A DNA stretch of 33,681 nucleotides from a virus, in IMG/VR virus record IMGVR_UViG_3300023210_000117, positions 1 to 33,681 of that record; one strand, 5' to 3'. Below, one piece after another: positions 16,401-24,164 of this stretch (positions are counted from its first letter, which is position 1; each line of letters opens with the position of its first letter). A program made the translations under genes and the position numbers. Below the pieces are notes generated by a model. The model was not told the DNA's origin and made no database searches. It was given only the letters and a program-made list of their open reading frames with translations.

Positions 16401-16442
16401 GAAATAAAAATGGGAGCACTTATTTTAAACCGCGTGCTCCCA
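16401..16442 (-). terminator. Rho-independent terminator downstream of the SSB gene
   Basis: A perfect 9-bp inverted repeat, TGGGAGCAC (16411-16419) and GTGCTCCCA (16434-16442), encloses a 14-base loop. Read on the minus strand it is followed directly by TTTTTATTTC, the usual U-tract. It sits 17 nt after the SSB stop codon and would end or attenuate transcription before recA. Confidence 0.88.
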
Positions 16443-16458
16443 AACGGTGGGGGGATTA

Positions 16459-17235
16459 CTAGTTTCCAGTTAGCTCATTGAACGCAGCAACAACATCAGG
16501 AGTTGTATTCGATGGAACAGGAGGAGTGAAAGAGTCAGATTCTTCGCTCGTGCCTTCCAAAGAATTAATAAACCCGTCCAAAGCTGTTTGGACTTCTTCA
16601 AGCGTCTTCTTGGGGAAAAGGCCGTCGATGTTGGGAATATTATCCATAAGACGACTACACTCTTCTTCTCCACCAATCGCTTCATCACAAAGCGGTGATG
16701 TGCGACGGCGGGGGGTCAAGGTAGTCTTCGGGAACTGTGCTCCTGGCGGCTTCCCATAGGTCATAGTAAGATCGGTTCCGTCATCGATCGCAGTAATATC
16801 ACCATACTCGGGATTTAAAACCAAGTTGAGAAGAGCAGTATAGGCTTCTTTACCATAGCCCCAGATACGAATTCCTTCTGCTTCTTCACCACGAACCATT
16901 ACGGGTGAGAAGAAACGTTGCCGAGGGCTCAAGTCCTTAGCGAGTTTCATGGTATCAGAATCCTGATTCCCATTAAACTCCTTCCAGAGTTGATCCTTAA
17001 AATCACAGATGGGACATTCCTCTCCATGATTCTTCTTAGGACAAAGAAGACCTCCACGTTGATCTGGACCCAAGTTATAGTGGAACCAATAATCCTTAAA
17101 GGGGTCGCCGTCAGCAGTTGGAACGATGCGGATTGTCTGAGTGCCGTCTTTTGGACGCCAAAAAGACCCTCCTGCCTTTCCGTTGTTTTTAACGCTATCG
17201 AGCCTTGCTCGAATTTTTGCAATATCTAATGCCAT
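16459..17235 (-). CDS. Single-stranded DNA-binding protein, T4 gp32-like
   Basis: A 258-residue protein with the gp32 layout. A basic N terminus (LDIAKIRARLDSVKNN) is followed by an OB core containing SFWRPKDGTQTIRIVP (24-39), and a zinc-binding cluster C65, H70, C74, C77 (CPKKNHGEECPIC). The C-terminal tail of about 50 residues is acidic and low-complexity, used in gp32-like proteins to contact polymerase, helicase loader and recombinase. It coats single strands during replication and recombination. It has a private transcription unit: a promoter and AGGAG site just upstream and a strong terminator just downstream, which fits the high expression such a stoichiometric protein needs. Confidence 0.93.
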   Translation of the reverse strand: MALDIAKIRARLDSVKNNGKAGGSFWRPKDGTQTIRIVPTADGDPFKDYWFHYNLGPDQRGGLLCPKKNHGEECPICDFKDQLWKEFNGNQDSDTMKLAKDLSPRQRFFSPVMVRGEEAEGIRIWGYGKEAYTALLNLVLNPEYGDITAIDDGTDLTMTYGKPPGAQFPKTTLTPRRRTSPLCDEAIGGEEECSRLMDNIPNIDGLFPKKTLEEVQTALDGFINSLEGTSEESDSFTPPVPSNTTPDVVAAFNELTGN

Positions 17236-17255
17236 GTTAATTTTCTCCTATTAGT

Positions 17256-17283
17256 TTTATACTGTGCCATTGGCTAAAGTCAA
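17256..17283 (-). promoter_or_regulatory. Promoter for the SSB gene
   Basis: Minus strand TTGACT (17283-17278), 16-base spacer, TATAAA (17261-17256). Each hexamer is one base off consensus and, unlike the other promoters here, there is no TG extension. Predicted start is near 17249, only about 14 nt before the ATG, so the leader is little more than the AGGAG site (17249-17245). Confidence 0.65.
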
Positions 17284-17304
17284 GACGACAAATCTCTCGT
17301 CTTG
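17281..17304. promoter_or_regulatory. Perfect 8-bp dyad overlapping the -35 of the SSB promoter
   Basis: CAAGACGA (17281-17288) and TCGTCTTG (17297-17304) are exact inverted repeats separated by eight bases. On the minus strand the second arm runs into the TTGACT -35 box. No U-tract follows on the minus strand, so it is a poor terminator for the upstream gene; an operator for autoregulation or phage timing is the better inference. On the plus strand it is followed by a T-rich stretch. Confidence 0.5.
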
Positions 17305-17321
17305 CTAGTTTGTTTTGTTGT

Positions 17322-17591
17322 TTACTCAAAATTACTAATGAGTTCGAAGTTCTCAAGGCTTTCAATATTGAAATCCTCAATCTCCCCTATAATCGTGTTT
17401 CTGTTAAAAACACGAAATCCTTGTTTATCCAAATCCCAAACAAGATTGCTCCCCTCTGCAAGAGTTCTCTTCTTGCCGGTGCCCTTTGTTTGAGAGATAA
17501 AAAATCCTTCTGGAAGGTTGTCCAGTGTTATAAATCTCATTGTTCGTAGACTTCCATCTATTTTCCTAAATGTTCCTGAATGTGCTTTCAA
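17322..17591 (-). CDS. WYL_2 (DUF2693)-like small protein (89 aa)
   Basis: The sequence GTFRKIDGSLRTMRFITL near the N terminus, followed by NLVWDLDKQGFRVFN, matches the Sm/SH3-like barrel family formerly DUF2693: 'f.KkdGt.R.mrf' and 'l.V.D.....fR.fN'. Family members are small phage proteins with no established function; nucleic-acid or ligand binding is assumed from the fold. The start is TTG at 17591, overlapping the TGA of the previous gene (TTGA) with AGGA six bases upstream. The next ATG would cut through the conserved motif. A promoter inside the preceding gene (17774-17802) could drive it. Confidence 0.75.
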   Translation of the reverse strand: MKAHSGTFRKIDGSLRTMRFITLDNLPEGFFISQTKGTGKKRTLAEGSNLVWDLDKQGFRVFNRNTIIGEIEDFNIESLENFELISNFE

Positions 17592-18427
17592 TTTATTTCC
17601 TGTAATTGGATGTTTGGTGTTCTTTCTATAACGTAGCCGAGATCATAGTCGTAATTGGTTGAATACACAGCGTATGTTATATTGAGATCTTCTGTTGTTT
17701 TTGATTTCACTTGCTTTTTCAGCTTGTTGAATAAATCGCTATCGGTTCTTAACTTATCTTCGTTTATACTATAAATATAACATCTTTCGCGGGCTTTGTC
17801 AAGGGAAAAAAACATTTTTTCTTCATTTTTTTCCGCGTCGAAAAGGCCGATCGTTAATATGCGGTGTGTTTCCTTGGGTTTCCCGATTTTGCCAATTACT
17901 GGTTTTGTATTCTGGAATACATTTATCATATGGATCGTTGAAACTAAAACTTCATTTAACTTATCGTGATATCCGATAATCGGGGCACTCCCCACAACAG
18001 AATCAAGTTCGGTATTTGAAACTATATACATCTTCTCAAAAACTCCAGATCGTGCGTACTCTTGCATCACACCAAAAACGAGTCTTTCACGCATTTTTTG
18101 TACTTTATTGAGCAATACCATGTCTGGTTTAATATAGAGAACAGAAATTGGCAAATGCCTAATGTGTTCCAATATTTTTAAAGAAGCACAAGATATTTTT
18201 CCTGAACCCCCAATAATAAAAAGGGTCTCTCCCCTTGTTCCCTTGAAAAATGTTTTGATTTTTGGGAGATCCACGTTCTCGTATTCCTCTGCTGTCTGAC
18301 ACTTTAATATATTATAGCACCCTTTTCCCTCGATGTCAACATTTATTTTAAATATTTTATACTGAGGATATTGATTAAAAGCATCTGCAATATTACACCC
18401 AGCATCCCCTAGACCTATGATATTCAA
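17588..18427 (-). CDS. Divergent tubulin/FtsZ-superfamily-like protein (279 aa)
   Basis: The first residues, MNIIGLGDAGCNI, have the shape of the FtsZ/tubulin N-terminal strand and loop (GxGxxGxN). NIADAF and KIFKINVD follow where FtsZ has 'n.......vefiavNTD'. FIIGGSGKISCASLKILEHI stands where FtsZ has GGGTGTGAAPV plus helix, with ISVLYIKPD matching 'tv.vVTkPF'. EKMYIVSNTEL matches 'd..ivi.N..L', and TIHMINVF is in place of 'gi.dli'. The GGGTG[ST]G signature is reduced to GGSG, and I find no NxDxxD T7 loop, so GTP hydrolysis and canonical polymerisation are doubtful. Start TTG at 18427 follows GGGGG by six bases. Phage tubulins such as PhuZ position replicating DNA; a role at the replication site is inferred only from its neighbours. 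Confidence 0.58.
   Translation of the reverse strand: MNIIGLGDAGCNIADAFNQYPQYKIFKINVDIEGKGCYNILKCQTAEEYENVDLPKIKTFFKGTRGETLFIIGGSGKISCASLKILEHIRHLPISVLYIKPDMVLLNKVQKMRERLVFGVMQEYARSGVFEKMYIVSNTELDSVVGSAPIIGYHDKLNEVLVSTIHMINVFQNTKPVIGKIGKPKETHRILTIGLFDAEKNEEKMFFSLDKARERCYIYSINEDKLRTDSDLFNKLKKQVKSKTTEDLNITYAVYSTNYDYDLGYVIERTPNIQLQEIN
17774..17802 (-). promoter_or_regulatory. Extended -10 promoter inside the tubulin-like gene
   Basis: Minus strand TTGACA (17802-17797), 17-base spacer ending GATGT, then TATATT (17779-17774). The -35 is exact, the -10 has one mismatch and carries the TGT extension. It would express the WYL_2-like gene and possibly read into SSB. Confidence 0.6.
18311..18339 (-). 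promoter_or_regulatory. Consensus extended -10 promoter near the start of the tubulin-like gene
   Basis: Minus strand TTGACA (18339-18334), 17-base spacer ending GGTGC, TATAAT (18316-18311). Both hexamers are exact and TGC gives an extended -10. It lies within codons 30-40 of the tubulin-like gene, so transcripts would start inside it near 18304 and serve downstream genes, or a shorter internal product. Confidence 0.62.
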
Positions 18428-18428
18428 A

Positions 18429-19610
18429 TTATACCCCCAGTTTCTCTAGTTGGCCAAAATTTTGACCTACTCTGACATTCACCATAAATTTACCAAGGGC
18501 CGTATTAGAAAAAATATCTATGATTTCTGGCAATTTTTCTTTGTCTTCTTTAGAAAGGTCAAGTACAATAGAATCATGGATCGGGAAAGCAACATATGAT
18601 TTACATCCTTTTAGGTAATTAGATACTTTAATCATTTGTCTCAGAACATTTTCGGCACATGTTGATTGAATAATGTAATTCAATGCGGTTCTCTCCTCTG
18701 ATGGGATCACCTTGTCCCAAAAGGTTTTCACTTGGCCCTGTGTGAAGTACTTTTGTACCACCGAATCGCGGTCATAAGCTTTTGATGAAAGATAATCTTG
18801 GCTTTCTGGATTATATAACCACGCGAAAATTCTTTTCTTAGCCTCGTCTCTCGTCCCCAAGCCTCGGAATACATTTTGAATATTCCATTCGTGGATATCC
18901 TCTTTGGGCTGCGGTTTGCCCTGAAGGGATATAAGTGTCCTTAGTTCTGCTGCATTAAAATCAAGCTCTACAAAATAATCATTCCGAGGTTCAATAACAG
19001 ATCGGAGATCTTTCCTCAAGGTAAGGATGGGAAAACTTTTTGGTTCTGTTGTCAATCGACCGGTCTTTGTTCCGTGAATATTGAACTTGCACGAATGTTC
19101 AATCTGATTTAAGTTTTGTGAAAACTTTCTATGATCTGTTTTAAACATGGAAAGGTTCTGGGGATTTAAGTTTAGGCTTCTATATTTTATGTCTTCGATT
19201 ATCTCAGTCAAAGAAACAAGATAATCATAGTTCTTTGGCTTTTCATAATTCTCAAAAACGTGCTCACAAATATAATTTTTGACTTGACAGAACTCCTCAA
19301 GGAATTTTTGAGGTACTAAATCAAAAAAACAGTTCTCATCGAGCGATACACGCGCCGTCATAAAAGATTTGATGAAAGCCCTGAGTTTATCACTGGATCT
19401 CTTGTAGCGGTCCCTCAGAGCCTCTGGGCACACCATATCGAGGGTTCTTCCTCCACAATAGAGTTTTGCGTACTCAATCTCCTTTCCCTTCAGAAATCCC
19501 GAATATGACCATGTATGAGTCAGGTCATCTGGTAATTCTTGGTTGAAAAGAAGCTCATCATAGTAAATTCCGACGCAATCTTTTTTGTCGTCAAGTGTTT
19601 GAAAAAGCAT
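18429..19610 (-). CDS. Family A DNA polymerase, palm/fingers only, no exonuclease domain (393 aa)
   Basis: Pol I-type motifs are in order. The primer-grip region is GTKTGRLTTEPKSFP (180-194). Motif A is VELDFNAAELR with metal-binding D217. The O-helix motif B has R254, K258, F262 and Y266 (family RxxxKxxxFxxxY). ALNYIIQSTCAE follows, then motif C PIHDSI with D346. In motif C the usual HDE is HDS, so the second acidic residue is missing. Only about 175 residues precede the core, too few for a 3'-5' exonuclease, and no DxE exonuclease motif is seen; Pol I enzymes are usually 600-900 aa. It could serve in gap filling, primer replacement together with the nearby FEN nuclease, or translesion synthesis, while DnaE at 0.6-4.0 kb replicates the genome. 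ATG 19610 follows GAGGG by only 3 nt. Confidence 0.9.
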   Translation of the reverse strand: MLFQTLDDKKDCVGIYYDELLFNQELPDDLTHTWSYSGFLKGKEIEYAKLYCGGRTLDMVCPEALRDRYKRSSDKLRAFIKSFMTARVSLDENCFFDLVPQKFLEEFCQVKNYICEHVFENYEKPKNYDYLVSLTEIIEDIKYRSLNLNPQNLSMFKTDHRKFSQNLNQIEHSCKFNIHGTKTGRLTTEPKSFPILTLRKDLRSVIEPRNDYFVELDFNAAELRTLISLQGKPQPKEDIHEWNIQNVFRGLGTRDEAKKRIFAWLYNPESQDYLSSKAYDRDSVVQKYFTQGQVKTFWDKVIPSEERTALNYIIQSTCAENVLRQMIKVSNYLKGCKSYVAFPIHDSIVLDLSKEDKEKLPEIIDIFSNTALGKFMVNVRVGQNFGQLEKLGV

Positions 19611-19616
19611 TATCCC

Positions 19617-20900
19617 TCAATATATTTCGTTAATCGCTCTTTGTATTACTATTTTAACATATTCAGAGAAATTGTCAAGGGGAAATTTTGTATTTTGTGT
19701 AAAATTTTGTTTAAAAAGCTCATAGGTAAGCGATCCTTCATATATAAAAGGCAATCTAAATTTTTTATCAATATAGTCCATTGCGCGCTCTTCTGGTAAA
19801 TCAATGGCATTAAAAATTATTTTATCAATCTCGGTGTTCCTATATGGATGTCCTGCTTCTTTATTCCTTATTGAAATATACTTTTTAATCCAATAATTTC
19901 TTTTTAGCGTTTCCTCGAATATCTTTTCTTTATCAACTTTTTCTCGCGAGAAAACACAAAGACCCTCTCTATAAAATGGAGCATCATTAACCAAAGAATT
20001 ATACCCCATTACGATCATGGAAAGTAAATACTCGATATCTTCGCGATAAACTCTAACAAAATTTTCAGTCAAATAACTTGTGGCCGCGTCAATACCAGGA
20101 CCGACGAGTCGGATTTTATCTTTGTTTACCGGAGATGACATATCGAAATTTAATTTCCAGGGAATATTTTTGTCAATAAGGAAGCCAGCATTTATTGCTG
20201 ATTGTTTATAAAATTGAAAATTTGGAGAATCGAGGAATAATTGTTTATCTGCGTTATTTGATGGATCGAGATCGGCTATTTCTATAGAAAGACCAGCGGA
20301 GGTTGAAGAAACTTTATTTGATAAACGATATGCGGTTCTGGTTAGTATATTATCTCCCTTGTTGTTCATAAAATCATTTATAAATTTTTTTGAATAATCT
20401 TTTATATTTTTTATTTTATTATTTTGTTGTTCTAAGAAGATATTTTTATTAAACTTGGACACCCTTTTAGTCAAATAAACATTATAATTTATATCTGCAT
20501 CTTCGAACGCCTTAAAAATTTTAGGAGACTGCAAATAATTGTCTTCAGCCAGATTGCCATATCTTGCCCTCAAGTTAAAAAAATCCCTAAAAGTTGAATA
20601 ACACTCGGCCACCTCTGAAAAGACATAAAATGTCTCTCCATCGCTATCAATAGGTTTTAATATTTCTTTTATGGGAGCTACACATATCAGGCTTTTATTT
20701 ACTTTACCATATAAGATGTTTTCGAACGCCCAATAATTTTTGACACCAGTAGCCTCACCGGAAGCTTTTTGCCTTCCTCCAGGTACAACAAAAAGTTGAT
20801 CTGCATTTTCGGGTGATATAAAAATTGCGTCATACAATATTCTTTCTACGAATAAAGATAATAAATTTGTTGAATTTGTCGCTTTATATTTTATAGCCAT
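19617..20900 (-). CDS. Hypothetical protein between tail and replication genes (427 aa)
   Basis: No family recognised. The sequence is rich in Asn, Lys, Phe and Tyr, soluble, without signal peptide, membrane segment or recognisable catalytic motif. Recognisable stretches include FVVPGGRQKASGEATG (42-57) and a helical lysine-rich segment around 150-190. It lies 28 nt downstream of the large baseplate gene, with AGGA about 10 nt before ATG 20900, so it is probably transcribed with the tail module. A promoter for the following polymerase gene lies in its last codons. A baseplate or tail-associated protein is the likeliest guess by position alone. Confidence 0.75.
   Translation of the reverse strand: MAIKYKATNSTNLLSLFVERILYDAIFISPENADQLFVVPGGRQKASGEATGVKNYWAFENILYGKVNKSLICVAPIKEILKPIDSDGETFYVFSEVAECYSTFRDFFNLRARYGNLAEDNYLQSPKIFKAFEDADINYNVYLTKRVSKFNKNIFLEQQNNKIKNIKDYSKKFINDFMNNKGDNILTRTAYRLSNKVSSTSAGLSIEIADLDPSNNADKQLFLDSPNFQFYKQSAINAGFLIDKNIPWKLNFDMSSPVNKDKIRLVGPGIDAATSYLTENFVRVYREDIEYLLSMIVMGYNSLVNDAPFYREGLCVFSREKVDKEKIFEETLKRNYWIKKYISIRNKEAGHPYRNTEIDKIIFNAIDLPEERAMDYIDKKFRLPFIYEGSLTYELFKQNFTQNTKFPLDNFSEYVKIVIQRAINEIY
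19651..19678 (-). promoter_or_regulatory. Extended -10 promoter for the family A polymerase gene
   Basis: Minus strand TTGACA (19678-19673), 16-base spacer ending TATGT, then TAAAAT (19656-19651). The -35 is exact, the -10 has one mismatch plus the TGT extension. Predicted start near 19644 gives a leader of about 34 nt before ATG 19610. It marks the boundary between tail and replication modules. Confidence 0.62.
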
Positions 20901-20928
20901 TAATTAGAAATCCTGTTGTAAAGGTGTC

Positions 20929-23793
20929 TCACTTTTTGACATTCCCTTCAGTTCGAACAGGAGTGAGGCTCTTTGGTTGTTCGATGGGGGCGCCTTTAGT
21001 GAGGCCGCTTGGGGTAGTAGTAGTGGTCTTGCCTTTGGTTGCCGGCTGTGGCGGGTTCCCTGAATTTATAAATTTAGTCTCCAAGGTTGTTTCAAATGTA
21101 TTATCACTTATAGAGTTTTTAACGCTTATAATCTGATGGTATCCGCCGAATCCCATTATATTAAATATTGAACCTGGGATCCATGGATGTCCACCGTCAC
21201 CCACAGCTTGGGATGGATTAATAAATACCAAACTTCCAGGCCAAAAAAGAGTATTCCCATATAATCTCAGATTAACTTGAAACACATTCCTCAGAATGGC
21301 AAATGGCGAAGATCCCTCAACAAGCCTTCTCTCCCTCTCGAATTTCAGATCTGTTTTTTCAAAAGAGGCGGCTTTTACGATCGAGTCGGCCGCGCCCAAA
21401 ATGAAATGATATATGCCGTCTTGTGTCTGATCTATCTTTTTAGCGTGGGCGTATTTGCCCTTTTTTATCATAAGAGATGAGGCGGCGAAACCTGCCACCG
21501 GCTGTGGATATACAGCTAAATAAGAATATTTTATCCCTTCTTTAAGGGCCGCCGCCTTCGCATCCTGTATGCCTACGACCTTATTTTCAAAATTAAACCA
21601 CGAAGTCTCAAATTCATAATTGTCTCCCGCTAGTTTGTTGAAGAAGTCTCCAATCCTGTTTTCCACCATATAAGCCAACATATCACCTATGAAACTCGAA
21701 AGGCTTTTTTGGCTTGTTTTCTTATTGGTGACTCTTTCCCAAAAGAATGAAGCAAAAAATCTAATATCTATGGGAATATCGGCAATATTAACAATATCGT
21801 TTCCAAATTTTACATCCGTGGTTAAAACTTTAATAAAATCAGCTTGTGAGGCATCGCTTTTATTTAAAAGCTTGAGTTTGTCCACGTCCAAAGAATTTAT
21901 CATAGCTGCCTGAATTATGTCTCCCAGAAAAGTATAATAGATATCTACATTTCCTTCTGTGTCCGCGTCCGTCTCTGGCTCTTCTTCTCCTGCGGCTATT
22001 TTCGTAGCTAGCGAGTTGATGACCTTTGCTTCCTTTTGATTTTTGATCGTGATAACATTGCTGGAGGTCACATCATCAACTCCCTGGAAATCAAAAACCT
22101 CCTTGAGGTTAAGAGACATATGATATATAGATTCGCTGTCTGTTAGGAGGGTCATTATTTTCGTATGGGTTTCAGGAATCATTTTACTTTCTATATCGTT
22201 TCTTTCTGTTTGCAATTCTGCTACGGTTTTTTCACCTACTTTTTTTAGATTATTCTTTTCCGCATCGCTTATTACTTTGGAAAGTTCTCCCAGTATTTTG
22301 CAATTTTCCTTGTCTGGCAATAAAATATTAACAAGGGTATCTGTCGTAAATTCTCCTTCCCAAGACCGATATTCAATGCCTAGTTCGAAAGTTCCGTTTC
22401 CAGAATCATTAAAGACAATAGAATAATCCGTGGTTGTCATTTTTAGGGATATACTATTTTCTCTTATTATATCTAATTCTTCCGAAGTAAACGACCCAAG
22501 GCCCTGATGTAAGGGAACCGCCCAACCCACTACTATTTTTAAATATTGTATTCCCTGCCTCAGGGCTTCGTCCTGCTCTAAAACAAGGTCAAGATATCTA
22601 AAGACCTGACCTTTTTTATTTTTTCTAGGAGTTGTTAACTGTCCGAAGTCCTGGAAATAAAGATTTAAATTGGCCGTTATATCTGTCTTTGCGGTGACCT
22701 CCGTTTTACCGGCTAACGTCCAATCAAAAGATTTTATTCCAAATCCGTCTCTATTTTTAAAAAAATTACTAGGATCTTGGCTTCCTGCTGTGATGCCACT
22801 GGATGCACCAAAATTTTTACCACTATTTGCATATATTAAGCTTGTTGTGGGAAATGGAATTTCTACTTCATGAGTAGTTGAGATTTTTTTGGATGTTGTG
22901 GTATATAACTTAAAAAGTTTTATGGATGGCACCAATTGAGATAGTTTTTCTGTCGGGAGGGAAAGAATACCATATCCCTTATTTTTTTTTCTTAATTTAC
23001 TAATGGGATTTGTCGAAGTGTTATATAAAGATAAAATCTTATCATCAGATTCTCGAATACCGCCAAGTCCGGGCGCGCGGACGCCGACAGGGATGGCAGC
23101 GAAGACAGCGCGGCGGTCTTTAGACAGTTTCGCCAACTCCCCTACATGCCCGAGAAGATAGTTTTGATGATCAAATTTTCCAATTTTTTTAAGTTCTTGG
23201 CTTGTAAACTCTCCTAATTTACTTGTAAACTCATTCACCTCGGCGTCGGTGAGAATGCCGTCTTCGTCTTCGTTCACAAATCGCTGTGCTGCTTCTCGTG
23301 CCGCTTCTTCTTGTTTTTTCCTTGCCGGACCTTCTATGCCATCTTCTTCAAGTATGGCCACTTGTCCCGCGACTATAGTCTCTACGGCAGCTTTTTTCTG
23401 GATATTATAATAGTTTGCTACGTCGTAGGATAAAATTCCAGTATCTAAATAATCAATATCTCGCGGTCTGGCGCCAGAGGCCGCTCTGCCCTTTATTTGG
23501 GCCTCGATAAGTTTTCGGACAACTGGTGCTGATCCTTTACCGTATGTTTCTTCAATTGCTGCGTCAAATATCGCGCGGTCGCCAGAGAGATTCGCATCGT
23601 AAAGAGCATTTAGATCCTCATATTCGGTTTTCCCATCTACCGCGTTAATAGCTTTTTCAAATGCTAGCCCATTATTGCGCACCTCTATGATCTTATCACC
23701 ATCAAAGCCAGCGCTGTATCCCGGATTATCGGCGGTCTTCAGTTTTTCATCGAAGCCATCGATTTCTTTTAAATTCTTAAATTTGTCAGCCAT
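20929..23793 (-). CDS. Large baseplate structural protein with an EF-hand-like loop (954 aa)
   Basis: No enzymatic motif. The N-terminal 200 residues are acidic and alanine-rich. N174-E185 (NEDEDGILTDAE) fits the calcium-binding EF-hand loop at positions 1, 3, 5, 6 and 12. The middle contains beta-rich segments (KSFDWTLAGKTEVTAKTDI, LYFQDFGQL, YLKIVVGWAVP). The C terminus holds RNVFQVNLRLYGNTLFWPGS, YHQIISVKNSI and FETTLETKFINSG. This last 'y.i..v.n.i....f.t.l...' pattern occurs in phage baseplate and hub proteins. It lies directly after the LysM/gp53-like gene and follows the tape measure by two genes, where baseplate hub and wedge genes are expected. ATG 23793 has only a weak GAGAG upstream. 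Confidence 0.78.
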   Translation of the reverse strand: MADKFKNLKEIDGFDEKLKTADNPGYSAGFDGDKIIEVRNNGLAFEKAINAVDGKTEYEDLNALYDANLSGDRAIFDAAIEETYGKGSAPVVRKLIEAQIKGRAASGARPRDIDYLDTGILSYDVANYYNIQKKAAVETIVAGQVAILEEDGIEGPARKKQEEAAREAAQRFVNEDEDGILTDAEVNEFTSKLGEFTSQELKKIGKFDHQNYLLGHVGELAKLSKDRRAVFAAIPVGVRAPGLGGIRESDDKILSLYNTSTNPISKLRKKNKGYGILSLPTEKLSQLVPSIKLFKLYTTTSKKISTTHEVEIPFPTTSLIYANSGKNFGASSGITAGSQDPSNFFKNRDGFGIKSFDWTLAGKTEVTAKTDITANLNLYFQDFGQLTTPRKNKKGQVFRYLDLVLEQDEALRQGIQYLKIVVGWAVPLHQGLGSFTSEELDIIRENSISLKMTTTDYSIVFNDSGNGTFELGIEYRSWEGEFTTDTLVNILLPDKENCKILGELSKVISDAEKNNLKKVGEKTVAELQTERNDIESKMIPETHTKIMTLLTDSESIYHMSLNLKEVFDFQGVDDVTSSNVITIKNQKEAKVINSLATKIAAGEEEPETDADTEGNVDIYYTFLGDIIQAAMINSLDVDKLKLLNKSDASQADFIKVLTTDVKFGNDIVNIADIPIDIRFFASFFWERVTNKKTSQKSLSSFIGDMLAYMVENRIGDFFNKLAGDNYEFETSWFNFENKVVGIQDAKAAALKEGIKYSYLAVYPQPVAGFAASSLMIKKGKYAHAKKIDQTQDGIYHFILGAADSIVKAASFEKTDLKFERERRLVEGSSPFAILRNVFQVNLRLYGNTLFWPGSLVFINPSQAVGDGGHPWIPGSIFNIMGFGGYHQIISVKNSISDNTFETTLETKFINSGNPPQPATKGKTTTTTPSGLTKGAPIEQPKSLTPVRTEGNVKK

Positions 23794-23808
23794 TTTTTAC
23801 TCTCTATT

Positions 23809-24150
23809 TTATATCCTATAGTATTCTAATATCGACTCTATGGAAAGAGGAACATAATAGATGTCCCCCACTTTAAAGTGAGATTCTGTTGGCTTGTTGT
23901 TAAACTGTGCAATAACCCACCAGTAAGTTGAATCTCCATAAAATCTGTGTGCTACCTTATAGAGGCGATCGCCAACTTTCCACCTTTTTGTCTCATAGGA
24001 TATGTTTGTTAGCTCCTGGAGATCTGGATGATATATCGTAGGAGTTTCAAATTGATTTATTTTCGTAACCCCCCTTTCACGAAATAGCTCGTCATAAATT
24101 TCGCTATTGTTTGTTATTATAAATTGAGAAGCGTATCTTGATAGTGACAT
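23809..24150 (-). CDS. Baseplate wedge protein with LysM-like domain, T4 gp53-like (113 aa)
   Basis: The C-terminal half reads KVGDRLYKVAHRFYGDSTYWWVIAQFNN (about residues 58-85), followed by FKVGDIYYVPL. This is the LysM-like pattern of gp53-type baseplate proteins ('GDrly.ia..yYGd...WwvIa..N.....i..G..l.iP'). Such proteins lock wedges together or contact the hub around the tail tube. Its length fits small gp53-like members. The order tape measure, hub adaptor, LysM protein, baseplate is the common one for contractile tails. AAAGGA lies nine bases before ATG 24150. Confidence 0.85.
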   Translation of the reverse strand: MSLSRYASQFIITNNSEIYDELFRERGVTKINQFETPTIYHPDLQELTNISYETKRWKVGDRLYKVAHRFYGDSTYWWVIAQFNNKPTESHFKVGDIYYVPLSIESILEYYRI

Positions 24151-24164
24151 TTTATTTTCCTTTA

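Noticed and set aside
20140-20176. TTGACA with a TTAAAT -10 in the 427-aa gene
   Set aside because: The -10 has two mismatches, no TG extension, and lies in the middle of a gene with no nearby start.
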